A stretch of 45,807 nucleotides of DNA, from assembly GCA_910588285.1 (NCBI GenBank), contig CAJUQB010000036.1:1-45807 (forward strand), in the 5' to 3' direction. Positions 1 through 8,485 of this stretch are shown here, one piece after another. Origin of the DNA: an uncultured Lachnospiraceae bacterium (GTDB lineage Bacteria; Bacillota; Clostridia; Lachnospirales; Lachnospiraceae). The position numbers were made by a program, and so were the translations under genes. How positions within the stretch are numbered: the stretch's first letter is position 1; the number at the start of each line of letters is the position of its first letter. Under the pieces are notes generated by a model, which was given only the letters and a program-made list of their open reading frames with translations, was not told the DNA's origin and ran no database searches.

Positions 1-438
1 TTGCGCAGCAAAATTCGGAATATCGCCCCGAATCGTTGCTATGAGCGGCCCCCGGGCCGTGAATAGTAACAAAACAGGTCAAGCGAAGGTAGACGGGAGT
101 ACCGAAAGGGAAAGCAAGAATACCACATAACACCAGGAAACAGGATAAGGGGATAGTGAGAAAGGAGCTGGAAGTACAGATCAGCGGTCTGAAGGAGGAA
201 ATCAAGATTTTGTAGCAATCCGTCCCTGAAATTGTCTCATTTGAGGAGATAACTGCCCTCGATGCCCGTCCGCGGCGCAGCGGAGGTACTAAATAGATAA
301 GAGGCGGAAAAAGCCGAAATACTGTTGATATCCATATATATTAATTATAAAAATAATATTAAGAAAAACTTAAATATTTCGCCAGATAGTATGGTATGAA
401 AGCAAAAAAGATGTTAAAAAAGAAACTGAGCGATATTA
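1..438. other. No convincing gene; region left of spo0A
   Basis: No open frame here looks like an intact gene. A 21-codon frame running in from the left edge stops at a TAG at 64-66 and could be the tail of a cut-off gene, but the protein is too short to recognise. A short frame at about 150-215 ends in TAG and reads like charged helical sequence, which may be a coding remnant. From about 320 the sequence becomes AT-rich and looks like the upstream control region of spo0A. Confidence 0.5.
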
Positions 439-445
439 TTCGACA
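439..445 (-). promoter_or_regulatory. Candidate Spo0A (0A) box
   Basis: The minus strand carries an exact TGTCGAA heptamer, the consensus Spo0A-binding 0A box. A one-mismatch copy (CGTCGAA) lies on the plus strand at 545-551, just upstream of the spo0A -35 element. Spo0A autoregulation through such boxes is known in Bacillus; its use here is inferred. A heptamer can occur by chance. Confidence 0.45.
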
Positions 446-570
446 GGAAATGTGATATATTTCTTTTATCGCCTGGTAGTAATCTGGAAAAAATTGCATC
501 TTTTGACAAAAATCAGCGAAGGGAGGGAGAAATAAGTGGTTTGCCGTCGAAGATAGCAGATTGATTCAGA

Positions 571-599
571 TTGAAACTGAGGATTGTGTAGCTTATAAT
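571..599 (+). promoter_or_regulatory. Sigma-A type promoter of spo0A
   Basis: TTGAAA at 571-576 and a perfect TATAAT at 594-599 are separated by 17 bp, 64 bases before the spo0A start. A perfect 10-bp palindrome, TTTCGCGAAA, sits at 615-624 in the predicted untranslated leader and could be an operator. The promoter call is strong by consensus; the palindrome's role is unknown. Confidence 0.75.
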
Positions 600-663
600 A
601 CAAATAGTTTCTTGTTTCGCGAAATTAAGTCAAATAATAATCTAAACAGCAGGAGGGAAAGAA

Positions 664-1470
664 ATGGAGAAGCTACAAGTAGCAATTGCGGACGATAATA
701 AAATGTTTGCAGAAATGTTGAGGGATATTGTAACCGGGGACGATGAATTGCAGGTGGCAGGTATTGCAAAAGACGGTGAAGAGGCCTATGACCTGATCAA
801 GAAGAAGGAGCCGGACGTCGTACTGTTAGATATTGTTATGCCGAAGCTGGACGGCCTGTCAGTGATGGACAAGGTAAGGAAGGACACCAGCCTGAAGAAG
901 AGGCCGTCCTTTATCATGGTGACAGCCATCGGCCAGGAGAAGATCACGGAGGATGCCTTTGCGCTGGGTGCAGATTATTACATTATGAAGCCCTTTGACA
1001 AAGAGGTTATCATCAACCGGATTAAGCATGTGAAGATGAGGCGCAGCTATGCATCTGCCGAGGAACGCTGGCGTGGCGGCGAGATTCCCAGAAAGCCGGA
1101 GGGCAGCAGGGAGAAGAATCTGGAGAGTGAGGTAACGGATATCATCCATGAGATTGGAGTTCCGGCACATATCAAGGGTTACCAATATTTACGGGAAGCA
1201 ATTGTAATGTCAGTCATGGATATTGAAATGCTCAATTCCATAACTAAAATTTTATATCCTACAATTTCTAAGAAGTACCAGACCACGCCCAGCCGCGTAG
1301 AACGGGCAATCCGACACGCGATTGAGGTGGCCTGGAGCCGGGGAAAAATGGATACCATTGATGAATTGTTTGGCTATACCATCAACAACGGAAAGGGAAA
1401 GCCCACCAATTCAGAATTTATTGCATTGATTGCCGATAAGATTCGGCTGGAGTACAAGCATATAAGCTAA
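664..1470 (+). CDS. spo0A: Sporulation response regulator Spo0A
   Basis: Master transcription factor of entry into sporulation; when phosphorylated it binds 0A boxes and switches on or represses early sporulation and stationary-phase genes. The 268-residue length is normal for the family. The receiver domain (about 4-125) keeps the acidic pair D10/D11, the phospho-acceptor D56 in DVVLLD, T87 and K109. The C-terminal DNA-binding domain (about 150-268) has the conserved recognition helix around TTPSRVERAIRHAIEVAW. AGGAGG at 651-656 sets the ATG start. A consensus promoter and candidate 0A boxes lie upstream. The stop codon overlaps the end of the convergent DUF5688 gene by 4 bases, with no terminator between them. 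Its presence marks the host as a spore-forming Firmicute. Confidence 0.97.
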   Translation: MEKLQVAIADDNKMFAEMLRDIVTGDDELQVAGIAKDGEEAYDLIKKKEPDVVLLDIVMPKLDGLSVMDKVRKDTSLKKRPSFIMVTAIGQEKITEDAFALGADYYIMKPFDKEVIINRIKHVKMRRSYASAEERWRGGEIPRKPEGSREKNLESEVTDIIHEIGVPAHIKGYQYLREAIVMSVMDIEMLNSITKILYPTISKKYQTTPSRVERAIRHAIEVAWSRGKMDTIDELFGYTINNGKGKPTNSEFIALIADKIRLEYKHIS

Positions 1471-2369
1471 AAGGTGATTTTATTTTTATTTCGGTTATAG
1501 TAATATACATGATCAGACAGAATATCTTCGGGAGAAAGCTGCGTGCCGTTGACTTCATGAATCATTGCATTGAGCGCATTGAGGCTTATGGCTGCAGAAG
1601 CAGGAAGTAATAATACCTCATGGATACTGCTGGGGATGATATACAAATCGCTATCTCTTTGGGCAGAAAAATCCGAGAGGATATTTGGATACAAAATACA
1701 TGCAGCGCCCTGCAGACGGTTCTGGTTCGTAAGAAGATACAGAGGGGAGTTTATTTTTTCTATAAGAGGAATGTCTGTGCCGCAAGGCATGCACTTGGGA
1801 GCATGGGCAAGCAGGAGCTCTGCAAGATTATCAATGCGGGACTTTAGCAGCAACGGGGTATTGGTCATGGCCAGCGAGAAGAGCTGCCAGGACGTAATGT
1901 TCCAGCGATTCAGGTGGGAATTTCGGATCAGGACGGTTGTGAAGCTGGTAGAATCGGCAGATAACAGGCTGTAAAATACAATGGCAAGATCCAGATAAGG
2001 AACATGCGGAATCTGTGCCAATAACTCACGGTTGCGTTCATAATGGATTAATTTACATACGATCCGCTTCTTCAGGTGTGTAATATCATCGAAAAATGAG
2101 AGATCAACCGAAGCCTGAAGGCGAAGGCTTCGGTAAGCGTCAAGGATCTTCTGATAAATCTGTAAAAAGCTGTAGCCCTGAGACAGCATCCCGTAATATC
2201 CCTCCAGATAAATAGCTGGAGCTGCATTGCATCCGGCTTCCAAAATGGTCAATCCATCCAGATGTACACCGTTGTTGTGAGACAGACTGTGTATGGTGAT
2301 CTGTGTGTCAGGGGGAAAGTGGTTGGTGAGTTCAGCCATGACGGCCTCTTTAAATAATTCATAAGTCAT
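1467..2369 (-). CDS. DUF5688-like protein, function unknown
   Basis: A 300-residue soluble protein resembling the DUF5688 family found widely in Lachnospiraceae. I recognise it by its N-terminus (MTYELFKEAVMAEL), the Asn-Asn-Gly-Val-His-Leu-Asp-Gly segment and the downstream AIYLEGYYGMLSQG stretch. No catalytic motif, signal peptide or membrane segment is visible. The start at 2369 is chosen because GGAGG lies 8 bases ahead; a 39-codon upstream extension would run through the pot operon terminator and is unlikely to be translated. The gene is convergent with spo0A, with overlapping stops. The role is unknown and nothing in the neighbourhood fixes it. Confidence 0.75.
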   Translation of the reverse strand: MTYELFKEAVMAELTNHFPPDTQITIHSLSHNNGVHLDGLTILEAGCNAAPAIYLEGYYGMLSQGYSFLQIYQKILDAYRSLRLQASVDLSFFDDITHLKKRIVCKLIHYERNRELLAQIPHVPYLDLAIVFYSLLSADSTSFTTVLIRNSHLNRWNITSWQLFSLAMTNTPLLLKSRIDNLAELLLAHAPKCMPCGTDIPLIEKINSPLYLLTNQNRLQGAACILYPNILSDFSAQRDSDLYIIPSSIHEVLLLPASAAISLNALNAMIHEVNGTQLSPEDILSDHVYYYNRNKNKITF

Positions 2370-2429
2370 AAAATAACCTCCGGTATTGGGGAAAGATATG
2401 AGGTTATTTGGGGAATCGTGATAGAAATA

Positions 2430-2457
2430 AAATCCACGCAGGAGCCTGCGTGGATTT
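2430..2457 (-). terminator. Terminator of the pot operon
   Basis: A perfect 13-bp inverted repeat around a 2-base AG loop lies 45 bases beyond the potD stop. In the leftward direction it is followed by a T-rich stretch (TTTATTTC), consistent with intrinsic termination of the pot transcript before the DUF5688 gene. Confidence 0.75.
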
Positions 2458-2501
2458 ACTATAACATAATTTGGGAAAAAAATCAAATATTTTTTTCTTT
2501 T

Positions 2502-3566
2502 TTAATTTTTGGATTTCATTTCCTTCCAGAGGTCATTGTAGCGTTTTGTGGATTCCGGATCCAGAGATTTCAAAACCTCACAGTTGCTAAGAACCTCATT
2601 CCCCGGAAAAATCACGCTGTTGTTCTGGAGCTCGGCATCCAGGGAATCGAAGAGGGCTTTGTTGGGTGTGGCGTAATATACGTAATCAAAATTCAGCTGG
2701 GCGATATCCTGGCGGCAGAGGAAATCCAGGAACTTTTCGGCATTTTCCGAATGGACGCAGGTCTTGGGGATGAACCAGGAATCGATCCACATGTTGGAGC
2801 CCTCCTGGGGTACGGAAAAGGCCAGCTTGTCATTCAGGTCAATGGCCAATGCAGCCTCCCCGGAATAGACCAGGGCCATGGCGGCATTTTCCGCGATCAT
2901 CTCATCCTGGGCCTCATCCACCAGATAGGAGTAAACCAGAGGACGCTGCTGGATCAACAGCTCCTGCGCCTCCAGAAGCTGTGCCTCATCCGTGGTATTG
3001 AGCGAGTGCCCCCGGTATTTCAAAGCAGCCATAAAGGCATCGCGGACGCTGTCGGCCATGATAATCTGCCCGCTGTATTTCTCGTCCCACAGAGCGCCCC
3101 AGGTGGTGACGTCAGCCGCATCCACCTTGGTGGTGTCATAGAGGATTCCAACGGTGCCGAAGAAGTAGGGCATCGTATATTTTGTCTCGGGGTCAAAGGC
3201 CTTGGAGAATTCAAAATAGCTCTCATCCAGGTTGGAAATGCCGGGGATCTTGTCGTAATTCATTTCAAGGACCTCCCCCTCCTGGATGAGCTTTTCAATC
3301 ATATAGTCCGAGGTGCAGATCAGGTCATAGTCAATGGAGCCGGCCTTGTACTTGGTGTACATATTTTCCGGAGTGACATACTCCTCATAGTCCACATGGA
3401 TGCCGGTCTCCTCCTCAAACATATCCAGGACAATGGGATCAATGTATTTCCCATAGTTGAGGACTGTCAGGGAATTCTCGGAGGAGGAATTGCCGCAGCC
3501 GGAGAGGCTGAGTGCTCCAAATATGGAAAATACGCCAAGGAATAAAGAAATTAAATGTTTTTTCAT
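2502..3566 (-). CDS. potD: Spermidine/putrescine ABC transporter, binding lipoprotein PotD
   Basis: Extracellular substrate-binding lipoprotein that captures polyamines and hands them to the PotBC permease. The 354-residue chain starts with a type II signal peptide and lipobox LSGC (C24), then the family opening LTVLNYGKYIDPIVLDMFEEETGI. The length fits PotD/PotF-type proteins, and the chain has the usual acidic and aromatic-rich segments (for example YTMPYFFGTVGILYDTT). It is the last gene of the regulator-potABCD operon and starts 1 base after the potC stop, which suggests translational coupling. A strong terminator follows. Exact polyamine specificity (spermidine or putrescine) cannot be read from the sequence alone. 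Confidence 0.93.
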   Translation of the reverse strand: MKKHLISLFLGVFSIFGALSLSGCGNSSSENSLTVLNYGKYIDPIVLDMFEEETGIHVDYEEYVTPENMYTKYKAGSIDYDLICTSDYMIEKLIQEGEVLEMNYDKIPGISNLDESYFEFSKAFDPETKYTMPYFFGTVGILYDTTKVDAADVTTWGALWDEKYSGQIIMADSVRDAFMAALKYRGHSLNTTDEAQLLEAQELLIQQRPLVYSYLVDEAQDEMIAENAAMALVYSGEAALAIDLNDKLAFSVPQEGSNMWIDSWFIPKTCVHSENAEKFLDFLCRQDIAQLNFDYVYYATPNKALFDSLDAELQNNSVIFPGNEVLSNCEVLKSLDPESTKRYNDLWKEMKSKN

Positions 3567-3567
3567 T

Positions 3568-4365
3568 TTATGTTCTTCGCCTTTCTTTTATTTTTTTATG
3601 CTCCCGGCCGGAGGATGCAAAGTTCATCACCAGCAGAAGCAGGAATGCAATGAAAAACAGGATCGTGGAAAGTGCGTACATTTCCGGAATAATTCCCTTG
3701 CGCATTTCCGTGTAGATCATGGTGGACAGGGTGTTGATGCCGGCGCCCTTGGTAAAATAGGTGACGGAAAAATCGTCCAGGGACATGGTCATGGCCATCA
3801 GGAAGCCGGAAAACACACCGGAACGGATCTGGGGCCATTGGATCTTATAAAAAGCATACAGGGGCGTTGCGCCAAGATCCAGGGCAGCCTCATAGGTGCT
3901 GATGCTGCATTGCTTCAGCTTGGGAAGCACATTCAGGATCACGTAAGGGATCGTAAAGGTGATATGGGCCACCAGCACCGTAGACAGGCCAAGCTTGGTA
4001 AAGCGCACAAACAGCAGCATCATGGACAGGCCGGTTACAATGTCTGCATTCAGCAGCGGGATATTGGTGGCGCCCAGCATAATGGCCTGGCCCCTGGATT
4101 TCATGGCATGGATCCCCAGGGCTGCCAGGGTACCGATCAGGGTGGCAAACAATGCGGAGGCCAGCGTGATCAGGATGGTAGTGCCAAAGGCGTTCAGGAT
4201 GTTGCTGCTGCGGAACATCCGCTGATACCATTTCAGCGTGAAGCCTCCCCAGTAGACTCTGGATTTGGAGTCATTGAAGGAGAGGACAATCAGCACGATA
4301 ATGGGAAGATACAAAAACAGGAAGATCAATCCCAGATAGAACCGTTCTGCGGCTTTTTTTACCAT
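3568..4365 (-). CDS. potC: Spermidine/putrescine ABC transporter permease PotC
   Basis: Inner-membrane permease subunit of the polyamine importer. It has 265 residues with about six hydrophobic segments, starting with FYLGLIFLFLYLPIIVLIVL at about residues 8-27. The EAA loop that contacts the ATPase is visible as EAALDLGATPLYAFYKI around residues 160-180. The gene overlaps the potB end by 7 bases and abuts potD, so the genes are translated as a unit. It is the second permease subunit by order and by similarity to PotC/PotI. Confidence 0.93.
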   Translation of the reverse strand: MVKKAAERFYLGLIFLFLYLPIIVLIVLSFNDSKSRVYWGGFTLKWYQRMFRSSNILNAFGTTILITLASALFATLIGTLAALGIHAMKSRGQAIMLGATNIPLLNADIVTGLSMMLLFVRFTKLGLSTVLVAHITFTIPYVILNVLPKLKQCSISTYEAALDLGATPLYAFYKIQWPQIRSGVFSGFLMAMTMSLDDFSVTYFTKGAGINTLSTMIYTEMRKGIIPEMYALSTILFFIAFLLLLVMNFASSGREHKKIKERRRT

Positions 4366-5183
4366 ATTCCGGCACCTCCTCCCTCTTTGTCGTGGGAATT
4401 CATCAGCATCATGCTGACAATAACAAAAATCATCAGCACAAAGGAGAGACCGCTTCCCAGATTCCAGTTATATTCCTGCATAAAGGACTGCTCGATGACA
4501 TTTCCGATCATCAGAACCTTGCCGCCGCCTAAAAGATCGGAGATTGCAAAGGAAGTTAAAGCAGGAATAAATACCATGATAATGCCGCTGACAACGCCGG
4601 ACACAGTCAGGGGCAGGATGATTTTGAAAAATACCCGTGCATTGCCTGCCCCCAGATCACGTGCTGCTTCGATGAGGTCCGGGCTGATCCTGGCCATGGA
4701 ATTGTAAATGGGAAGGATCATAAAGGGCAAAAAGTCGTACACCATGCAGAAAATCACTGCGGTGGGTGTATTTAAAATATCAATGCCGGGAAGGCCCAAA
4801 AACTCCAGAATGCTGTTGATAACACCATTGTTGGACAGCAGCATTTTCCAGGCCAGAATCCTTAACATAAAGTTCATCCACATGGGCAAAATAAATATAA
4901 ATACGATTAAATTTTGGTGCCTGCTTCTGATCTTGTTCAGTATCATTGCCAGCGGATAGGAGAGTACGATGCAGAAAAACGTACATATAAGGGCAATCCG
5001 CAGGGACAGGAGCAGGGCCTTGCGGTGAACCGGAGAGGCAATGGCCAAAATATTCTCTAAGGTAAGGCTGCCGTCTGAGCGGGAGAGGGCATAGTACAGG
5101 ATAAATGCCAGGGGCAGAACAAGAAAGCCCGCAATCCAGATCAGGTACGGTCCGGCCAGGAACTGGCGTTTCCACTTATTCAT
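4359..5183 (-). CDS. potB: Spermidine/putrescine ABC transporter permease PotB
   Basis: First permease subunit of the polyamine importer, 274 residues, with an N-terminal membrane segment (FLAGPYLIWIAGFLVLPLAF) and about five more. The EAA loop reads EAARDLGAGNARVFFKIILP. PotB and PotC form the heterodimeric channel driven by PotA. The start codon overlaps the potA end by 8 bases and the stop overlaps the potC start by 7, typical of a tightly coupled ABC operon. Confidence 0.93.
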   Translation of the reverse strand: MNKWKRQFLAGPYLIWIAGFLVLPLAFILYYALSRSDGSLTLENILAIASPVHRKALLLSLRIALICTFFCIVLSYPLAMILNKIRSRHQNLIVFIFILPMWMNFMLRILAWKMLLSNNGVINSILEFLGLPGIDILNTPTAVIFCMVYDFLPFMILPIYNSMARISPDLIEAARDLGAGNARVFFKIILPLTVSGVVSGIIMVFIPALTSFAISDLLGGGKVLMIGNVIEQSFMQEYNWNLGSGLSFVLMIFVIVSMMLMNSHDKEGGGAGIW

Positions 5184-6249
5184 CTGTCTCCACCGCCTCT
5201 TCCGCGCTGTTTTCCGGCTTGCGCATGATCTGAATATTGAAGGGATCTACCCGAAGACCCACATGAGAGCCGACCTCATGCATCTGTGTGGTGTGGATCA
5301 GCCATTCAAAGCCATTTGCCATGACCTCGATCTCCCAGTGGACGCCCTTGAAAATCAGGGATGTGACATCGCCGGTGAAGAAGCCCTGCTCCGGCGCCAC
5401 CAGCTCCACGTCCTCCGGGCGGATTACCACATCCACTGCCTTGTTGCGGCCAAAGCCTTCGTCCACACAGGGAAGCTTAACACCCAAAACCTCCACCAGG
5501 CGGTCCTGAAGCATCAGGCCGTCCACCAGGTTGCTGTCCCCGATAAAATCAGCCACAAAGGCATTCTTCGGTTCATTATAAATATCCTCCGGGGTGCCGA
5601 TCTGCTGGATGTAGCCCTGGTTCATGACCACAATGGTGTCGGACATGGTGAGGGCCTCCTCCTGGTCATGGGTTACATATATAAAGGTAATGCCAAGCTC
5701 CTCCTTTAACCGGATCAGCTCATACTGCATATCCTGGCGGAGCTTAAGATCCAGGGCCCCCAGGGGCTCATCCAGAAGCAGGAGCTTGGGCTCATTGACA
5801 ATGGCCCGGGCTATGGCGATCCGCTGCTGCTGGCCGCCGCTTAGGGAATCCACACTGCGCTTCTCAAAGCCGTCCAGGTTCACAAGCTTTAGGGCGTATT
5901 TGATCTTATCCTCAATATATTGTTTTGATTTTTTCTTGATCTTTAAGCCAAAGGCAATATTTTCCGCAATATTCATATGGGGAAATAAGCTGTACTTCTG
6001 AAATACGGTATTTAACTGGCGCTGGTTGGCAGGCAGGGCGGTGATGTCGGCGCCGTCGAAGATAATCTGCCCGCTGTCAGGCTGCTCAAAGCCGCCGATG
6101 AGCCGCAGCGTGGTTGTCTTGCCGCAGCCGGAGGGGCCCAGCAGGGTCAGGAATTCATTTTCCCGGATGTAGAGGTTCAAATTGTCCAGGACAATGCTGT
6201 TGTCATAGGATTTTGTGAGATTCTTAAGATCAACCAGTTTTTTATCCAT
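5176..6249 (-). CDS. potA: Spermidine/putrescine ABC transporter ATPase PotA
   Basis: Cytoplasmic ATPase that powers polyamine import. The 357 residues hold a full nucleotide-binding domain: Walker A GPSGCGKT (38-45), Q-loop Q84 region, signature LSGGQ (136-140), Walker B LLLLD with the catalytic E (157-161) and switch His194. A C-terminal TOBE-type domain (about 270-345) normally senses substrate in PotA/MalK-like subunits. The gene lies 13 bases after the regulator gene and overlaps potB, so one transcript probably starts upstream of the regulator. Confidence 0.95.
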   Translation of the reverse strand: MDKKLVDLKNLTKSYDNSIVLDNLNLYIRENEFLTLLGPSGCGKTTTLRLIGGFEQPDSGQIIFDGADITALPANQRQLNTVFQKYSLFPHMNIAENIAFGLKIKKKSKQYIEDKIKYALKLVNLDGFEKRSVDSLSGGQQQRIAIARAIVNEPKLLLLDEPLGALDLKLRQDMQYELIRLKEELGITFIYVTHDQEEALTMSDTIVVMNQGYIQQIGTPEDIYNEPKNAFVADFIGDSNLVDGLMLQDRLVEVLGVKLPCVDEGFGRNKAVDVVIRPEDVELVAPEQGFFTGDVTSLIFKGVHWEIEVMANGFEWLIHTTQMHEVGSHVGLRVDPFNIQIMRKPENSAEEAVETDE

Positions 6250-6262
6250 CGTATGCTCCTCC

Positions 6263-6802
6263 TTAGAAGCTTGGGGGAGTGGACACCCAGATCAGAGATG
6301 CGGGCCGTCCACCGGTACACTCAATGTAATGTTTTTTGCCGGAGTGAAAATAAAAGGATTCACCCTGGCGGACCACAAAACTGCGGGCCCCATAAAATAC
6401 CTTGACCGCCCCTTTCAGCACATACCCGAATTCCTCGCCCTCATGGGGCTCATAGATGGGAGAGGTACCCTGGGGCTTAAGCGTCAGCCTCAGCGGTTCC
6501 ATGGAGTTCTTCTGGGCATTGGGAACCAGCCATTCGATCCGGCTGCCGGCCTCCTCATCCTCCTTTTCAAAATAGTCCTCATCCTTAAATACCAGCTGCT
6601 CCGGCTCCTCGTCGGTAAAAAATTCCGCCGGGGTGGTGCCAAGGCACTGGATAATATCCAGAAGGGTCCCGATAGAGGGAGAGGTGAGATTCCGCTCCAG
6701 CTGCGAAATAAAGCCCTTGGAGAGCTCGCTGCGGTCCGCCAGCTCCTGCTGTGTGAGGCCGTATTGTATGCGCAATTCCTTCATTCGATTTCCAATATCC
6801 AT
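6263..6802 (-). CDS. XRE-cupin transcriptional regulator of the pot operon (PuuR-like)
   Basis: A 179-residue regulator with an N-terminal helix-turn-helix (about 5-60, including LTQQELADRSELSKGFISQLER) and a C-terminal cupin fold (about 105-175, with EPHEGEEFGYVLKGAVKVFYG). This layout is that of PuuR-type regulators, which often control polyamine genes. It is the first gene of the operon, so it probably autoregulates and controls potABCD. The ATG at 6802 is preferred over a GTG three codons upstream because GGAAGG lies at a better distance from it. The ligand is unproven; polyamines are the obvious guess from context. Confidence 0.85.
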   Translation of the reverse strand: MDIGNRMKELRIQYGLTQQELADRSELSKGFISQLERNLTSPSIGTLLDIIQCLGTTPAEFFTDEEPEQLVFKDEDYFEKEDEEAGSRIEWLVPNAQKNSMEPLRLTLKPQGTSPIYEPHEGEEFGYVLKGAVKVFYGARSFVVRQGESFYFHSGKKHYIECTGGRPASLIWVSTPPSF

Positions 6803-6894
6803 TTCAGGCACTTCCTTCCAGTCTGATGCATGTGTTTGTCCTTACGTGTCACAATAGAATTCATGATGTAATCTTACAATATAGGCTCACAATT

Positions 6895-6980
6895 TAGCTT
6901 TATAATATAGCTTTAATATAGCTTTACCATTGCCTTGATGCAATAGATGAAAAGAAAAGTGCAATGGATGAAAATAAAAG
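6895..6980. promoter_or_regulatory. Repeat-rich control region upstream of the pot operon
   Basis: Two kinds of direct repeat lie between the regulator gene and the tRNA. TAGCTTTA occurs three times (6895-6902, 6908-6915, 6919-6926). A 21-bp unit is repeated in exact tandem at 6939-6959 and 6960-6980 with only two differences. A 21-bp period is two helical turns, as expected for side-by-side protein binding. I infer operator function for the upstream regulator; no clean leftward promoter could be fixed. Most of 6803-7129 is otherwise AT-rich and without genes. Confidence 0.4.
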
Positions 6981-7129
6981 TGATTGTATATTGAAAGTTT
7001 AATAATTATAAACAAAGTGAATTTTATTATATTGTTAAGAAAATGTCAATAGGAATTGGTATAAATTGCAGATTATTTTTGAATTATTTTTGGTACATTT
7101 TTTTTCGTGAAAAAAATATAAAAAAGGGC

Positions 7130-7158
7130 TTGAAAAATGAAGAAAAAAAAGATATAAT
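7130..7158 (+). promoter_or_regulatory. Promoter of the tRNA-Thr gene
   Basis: TTGAAA at 7130-7135 and TATAAT at 7153-7158 with a 17-bp spacer, placed 22 bases before the mature tRNA 5' end. This is a near-consensus sigma-A promoter and fits a stable RNA gene. Confidence 0.8.
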
Positions 7159-7180
7159 AAATAGGTCGCGAGGGCGATAA

Positions 7181-7253
7181 GCCGAAGTGGCGCAGTTGGT
7201 AGCGCGTCGCATTCGTAATGCGTAGGTCGAGGGTTCGAGTCCCTTCTTCGGCT
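7181..7253 (+). tRNA. tRNA-Thr (anticodon CGT)
   Basis: The 73-base sequence folds into a full cloverleaf: acceptor stem GCCGAAG/CTTCGGC with discriminator T, D arm GCGC/GCGC, a seven-base anticodon loop TTCGTAA with anticodon CGT at 7214-7216 (reads ACG, threonine), and T arm GAGGG-TTCGAGT-CCCTT. The 3' CCA is not encoded. A T-T mismatch closes the anticodon stem at positions 27/43. The prophage integrase lies immediately downstream, so the 3' end is very probably the attachment site. Confidence 0.95.
7231..7253. other. Probable left attachment site (attL) in the tRNA 3' end
   Basis: The tyrosine integrase gene begins its 3' end only 90 bases from the tRNA and points towards it, the standard layout for elements that insert in tRNA 3' ends. 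The core is inferred to be part of the T arm and acceptor stem. The partner copy would lie at the right prophage end, outside this window, so the exact core cannot be set. Confidence 0.45.
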
Positions 7254-7271
7254 TTCTACCTTTGGAACAGG

Positions 7272-7304
7272 AACCCGGTAAACATGATGTTTGCGGGGTT
7301 TTTT
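7272..7304 (+). terminator. Intrinsic terminator after tRNA-Thr
   Basis: The segment AACCC-G-GTAAACA pairs with TGTTTGC-GGGGTT around a TGA loop, followed by six Ts. It ends the tRNA transcript and separates it from the convergent integrase gene. It lies on the prophage side of the likely attachment core, so the phage may supply it. Confidence 0.75.
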
Positions 7305-7343
7305 ATTGTCTTGCATAGAAAAATGGGGCAGAAATGGGGCAAA

Positions 7344-8462
7344 CTATAAAATTTTCACCATTTTCAGCTGTTCCCGATCCTTCTCCTCCTGGCTCTTGGT
7401 GACATGGAGGTAGATTTGCCTGGTGATGCTGCTGCTCTCGTGGCCCACACGCCTGGTGATGGCCTCAAGGGGGATCCCGGCCTCTGCCATGAGGGATACA
7501 TGGGTATGGCGCATAATGTGCGTGGTGACCTTGCGCCCCAGGATCCGCTGTGAGGTTTCCCCCAGATATTTATTGTAGGCAGCATAGGCCAGGTGCTCCC
7601 CGTTCACGCCGCACATAAAGAGATCAGACTGGTATCCGTATTTCAGCCTCCCGGCCAGCGTGTAGCGCCGGATCTCCCTGCAGAGCTTTTCCAGCTCCGG
7701 CTGCATATAGATTTCCCGGTTGGAGGAGAGGGTTTTGGGCGGCGTGGTAATTTTATTGATGATATCATAGTTCTTACTCACAGTGATGGTGTGGCTCTCA
7801 AAGTCCACATCAACCATATGGAGGGCAATGGCCTCCCCGCAACGCATACCGGAAAGGACGGTAAGCTCCGCCAGATATCGCCATTTCGGTATGGTCATGG
7901 CCTGGAGCAGCTTCTGCAGCTCATGGGTTTCCAGAAATTTGTCCTGGAGCTTTTCCTTTTTCTCCCGATCCGGCAGAGGCTTTATTTTATCCAGATAGTG
8001 AATATCCGATATATAGTCGTTCTCGTAGCCCCACCGGATCAGGGCCTTAAACCGGGTCAGGCGCTCATTGTAGGAGCCGGGGGACTCTATGGCGGCCTGG
8101 AAGTGCTCCTTGACATAACCGGCATTCAGGCGGGAAACAAGGGTGGATTCCCCTAAAATATGCATGATTGTGTTGGCGGCATGATAATTCCGCTTATAGG
8201 TGGATGGGGCAACAGATTGTTTCTGGCTCCTGCGGTACAGCTCGACAAGGCCAGAAAGCGTCAGATCGTCTTTTTTCTGTCCATACAGGTAATTGTCTAA
8301 CTTGGCGTTTATTTTATCCTGTAGGGCCGCCTGGGCCTGTTTACGGGCCGCTGCTGTGTCCTTGTCCATGGTCACGGAGATTTTTTTCTGTGTACCGGTC
8401 AGCGGATCTTCATAGCGTTCTGCAAATCTGACTTTTCCATTGGGTAGTTTTTCGCTCCACAT
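7344..8462 (-). CDS. int: Prophage tyrosine integrase
   Basis: Site-specific recombinase expected to integrate and excise the prophage at the tRNA-Thr gene. The 372 residues comprise an N-terminal arm-binding domain (about 1-60), a SAM-like core-binding domain (about 75-165) and the catalytic domain. The active-site set is visible: Arg in SGMRCGEAIAL, the HxxR box HIMRHTH, the GHESSS histidine and the nucleophile Tyr in TRQIYLHV. The start at 8462 follows AAGGAGG by a proper distance; a 34-codon upstream extension crosses a terminator and is rejected. Only 23 bases separate the start from that terminator, so expression seems to depend on read-through (see the attenuator entry). Confidence 0.93.
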   Translation of the reverse strand: MWSEKLPNGKVRFAERYEDPLTGTQKKISVTMDKDTAAARKQAQAALQDKINAKLDNYLYGQKKDDLTLSGLVELYRRSQKQSVAPSTYKRNYHAANTIMHILGESTLVSRLNAGYVKEHFQAAIESPGSYNERLTRFKALIRWGYENDYISDIHYLDKIKPLPDREKKEKLQDKFLETHELQKLLQAMTIPKWRYLAELTVLSGMRCGEAIALHMVDVDFESHTITVSKNYDIINKITTPPKTLSSNREIYMQPELEKLCREIRRYTLAGRLKYGYQSDLFMCGVNGEHLAYAAYNKYLGETSQRILGRKVTTHIMRHTHVSLMAEAGIPLEAITRRVGHESSSITRQIYLHVTKSQEEKDREQLKMVKIL

Positions 8463-8485
8463 AAGTTTCCTCCTTAAAAATGGGT

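Noticed and set aside
2418..4707. Long plus-strand frames across potD and potC
   Set aside because: They are frames opposite clear pot genes, with His/Gln/Gly-rich composition and no ribosome sites.
7035..7316. Leftward frame across the tRNA gene
   Set aside because: It reads the tRNA and its flanks as protein, a common false gene at tRNA loci. The cloverleaf, promoter and terminator explain the region.
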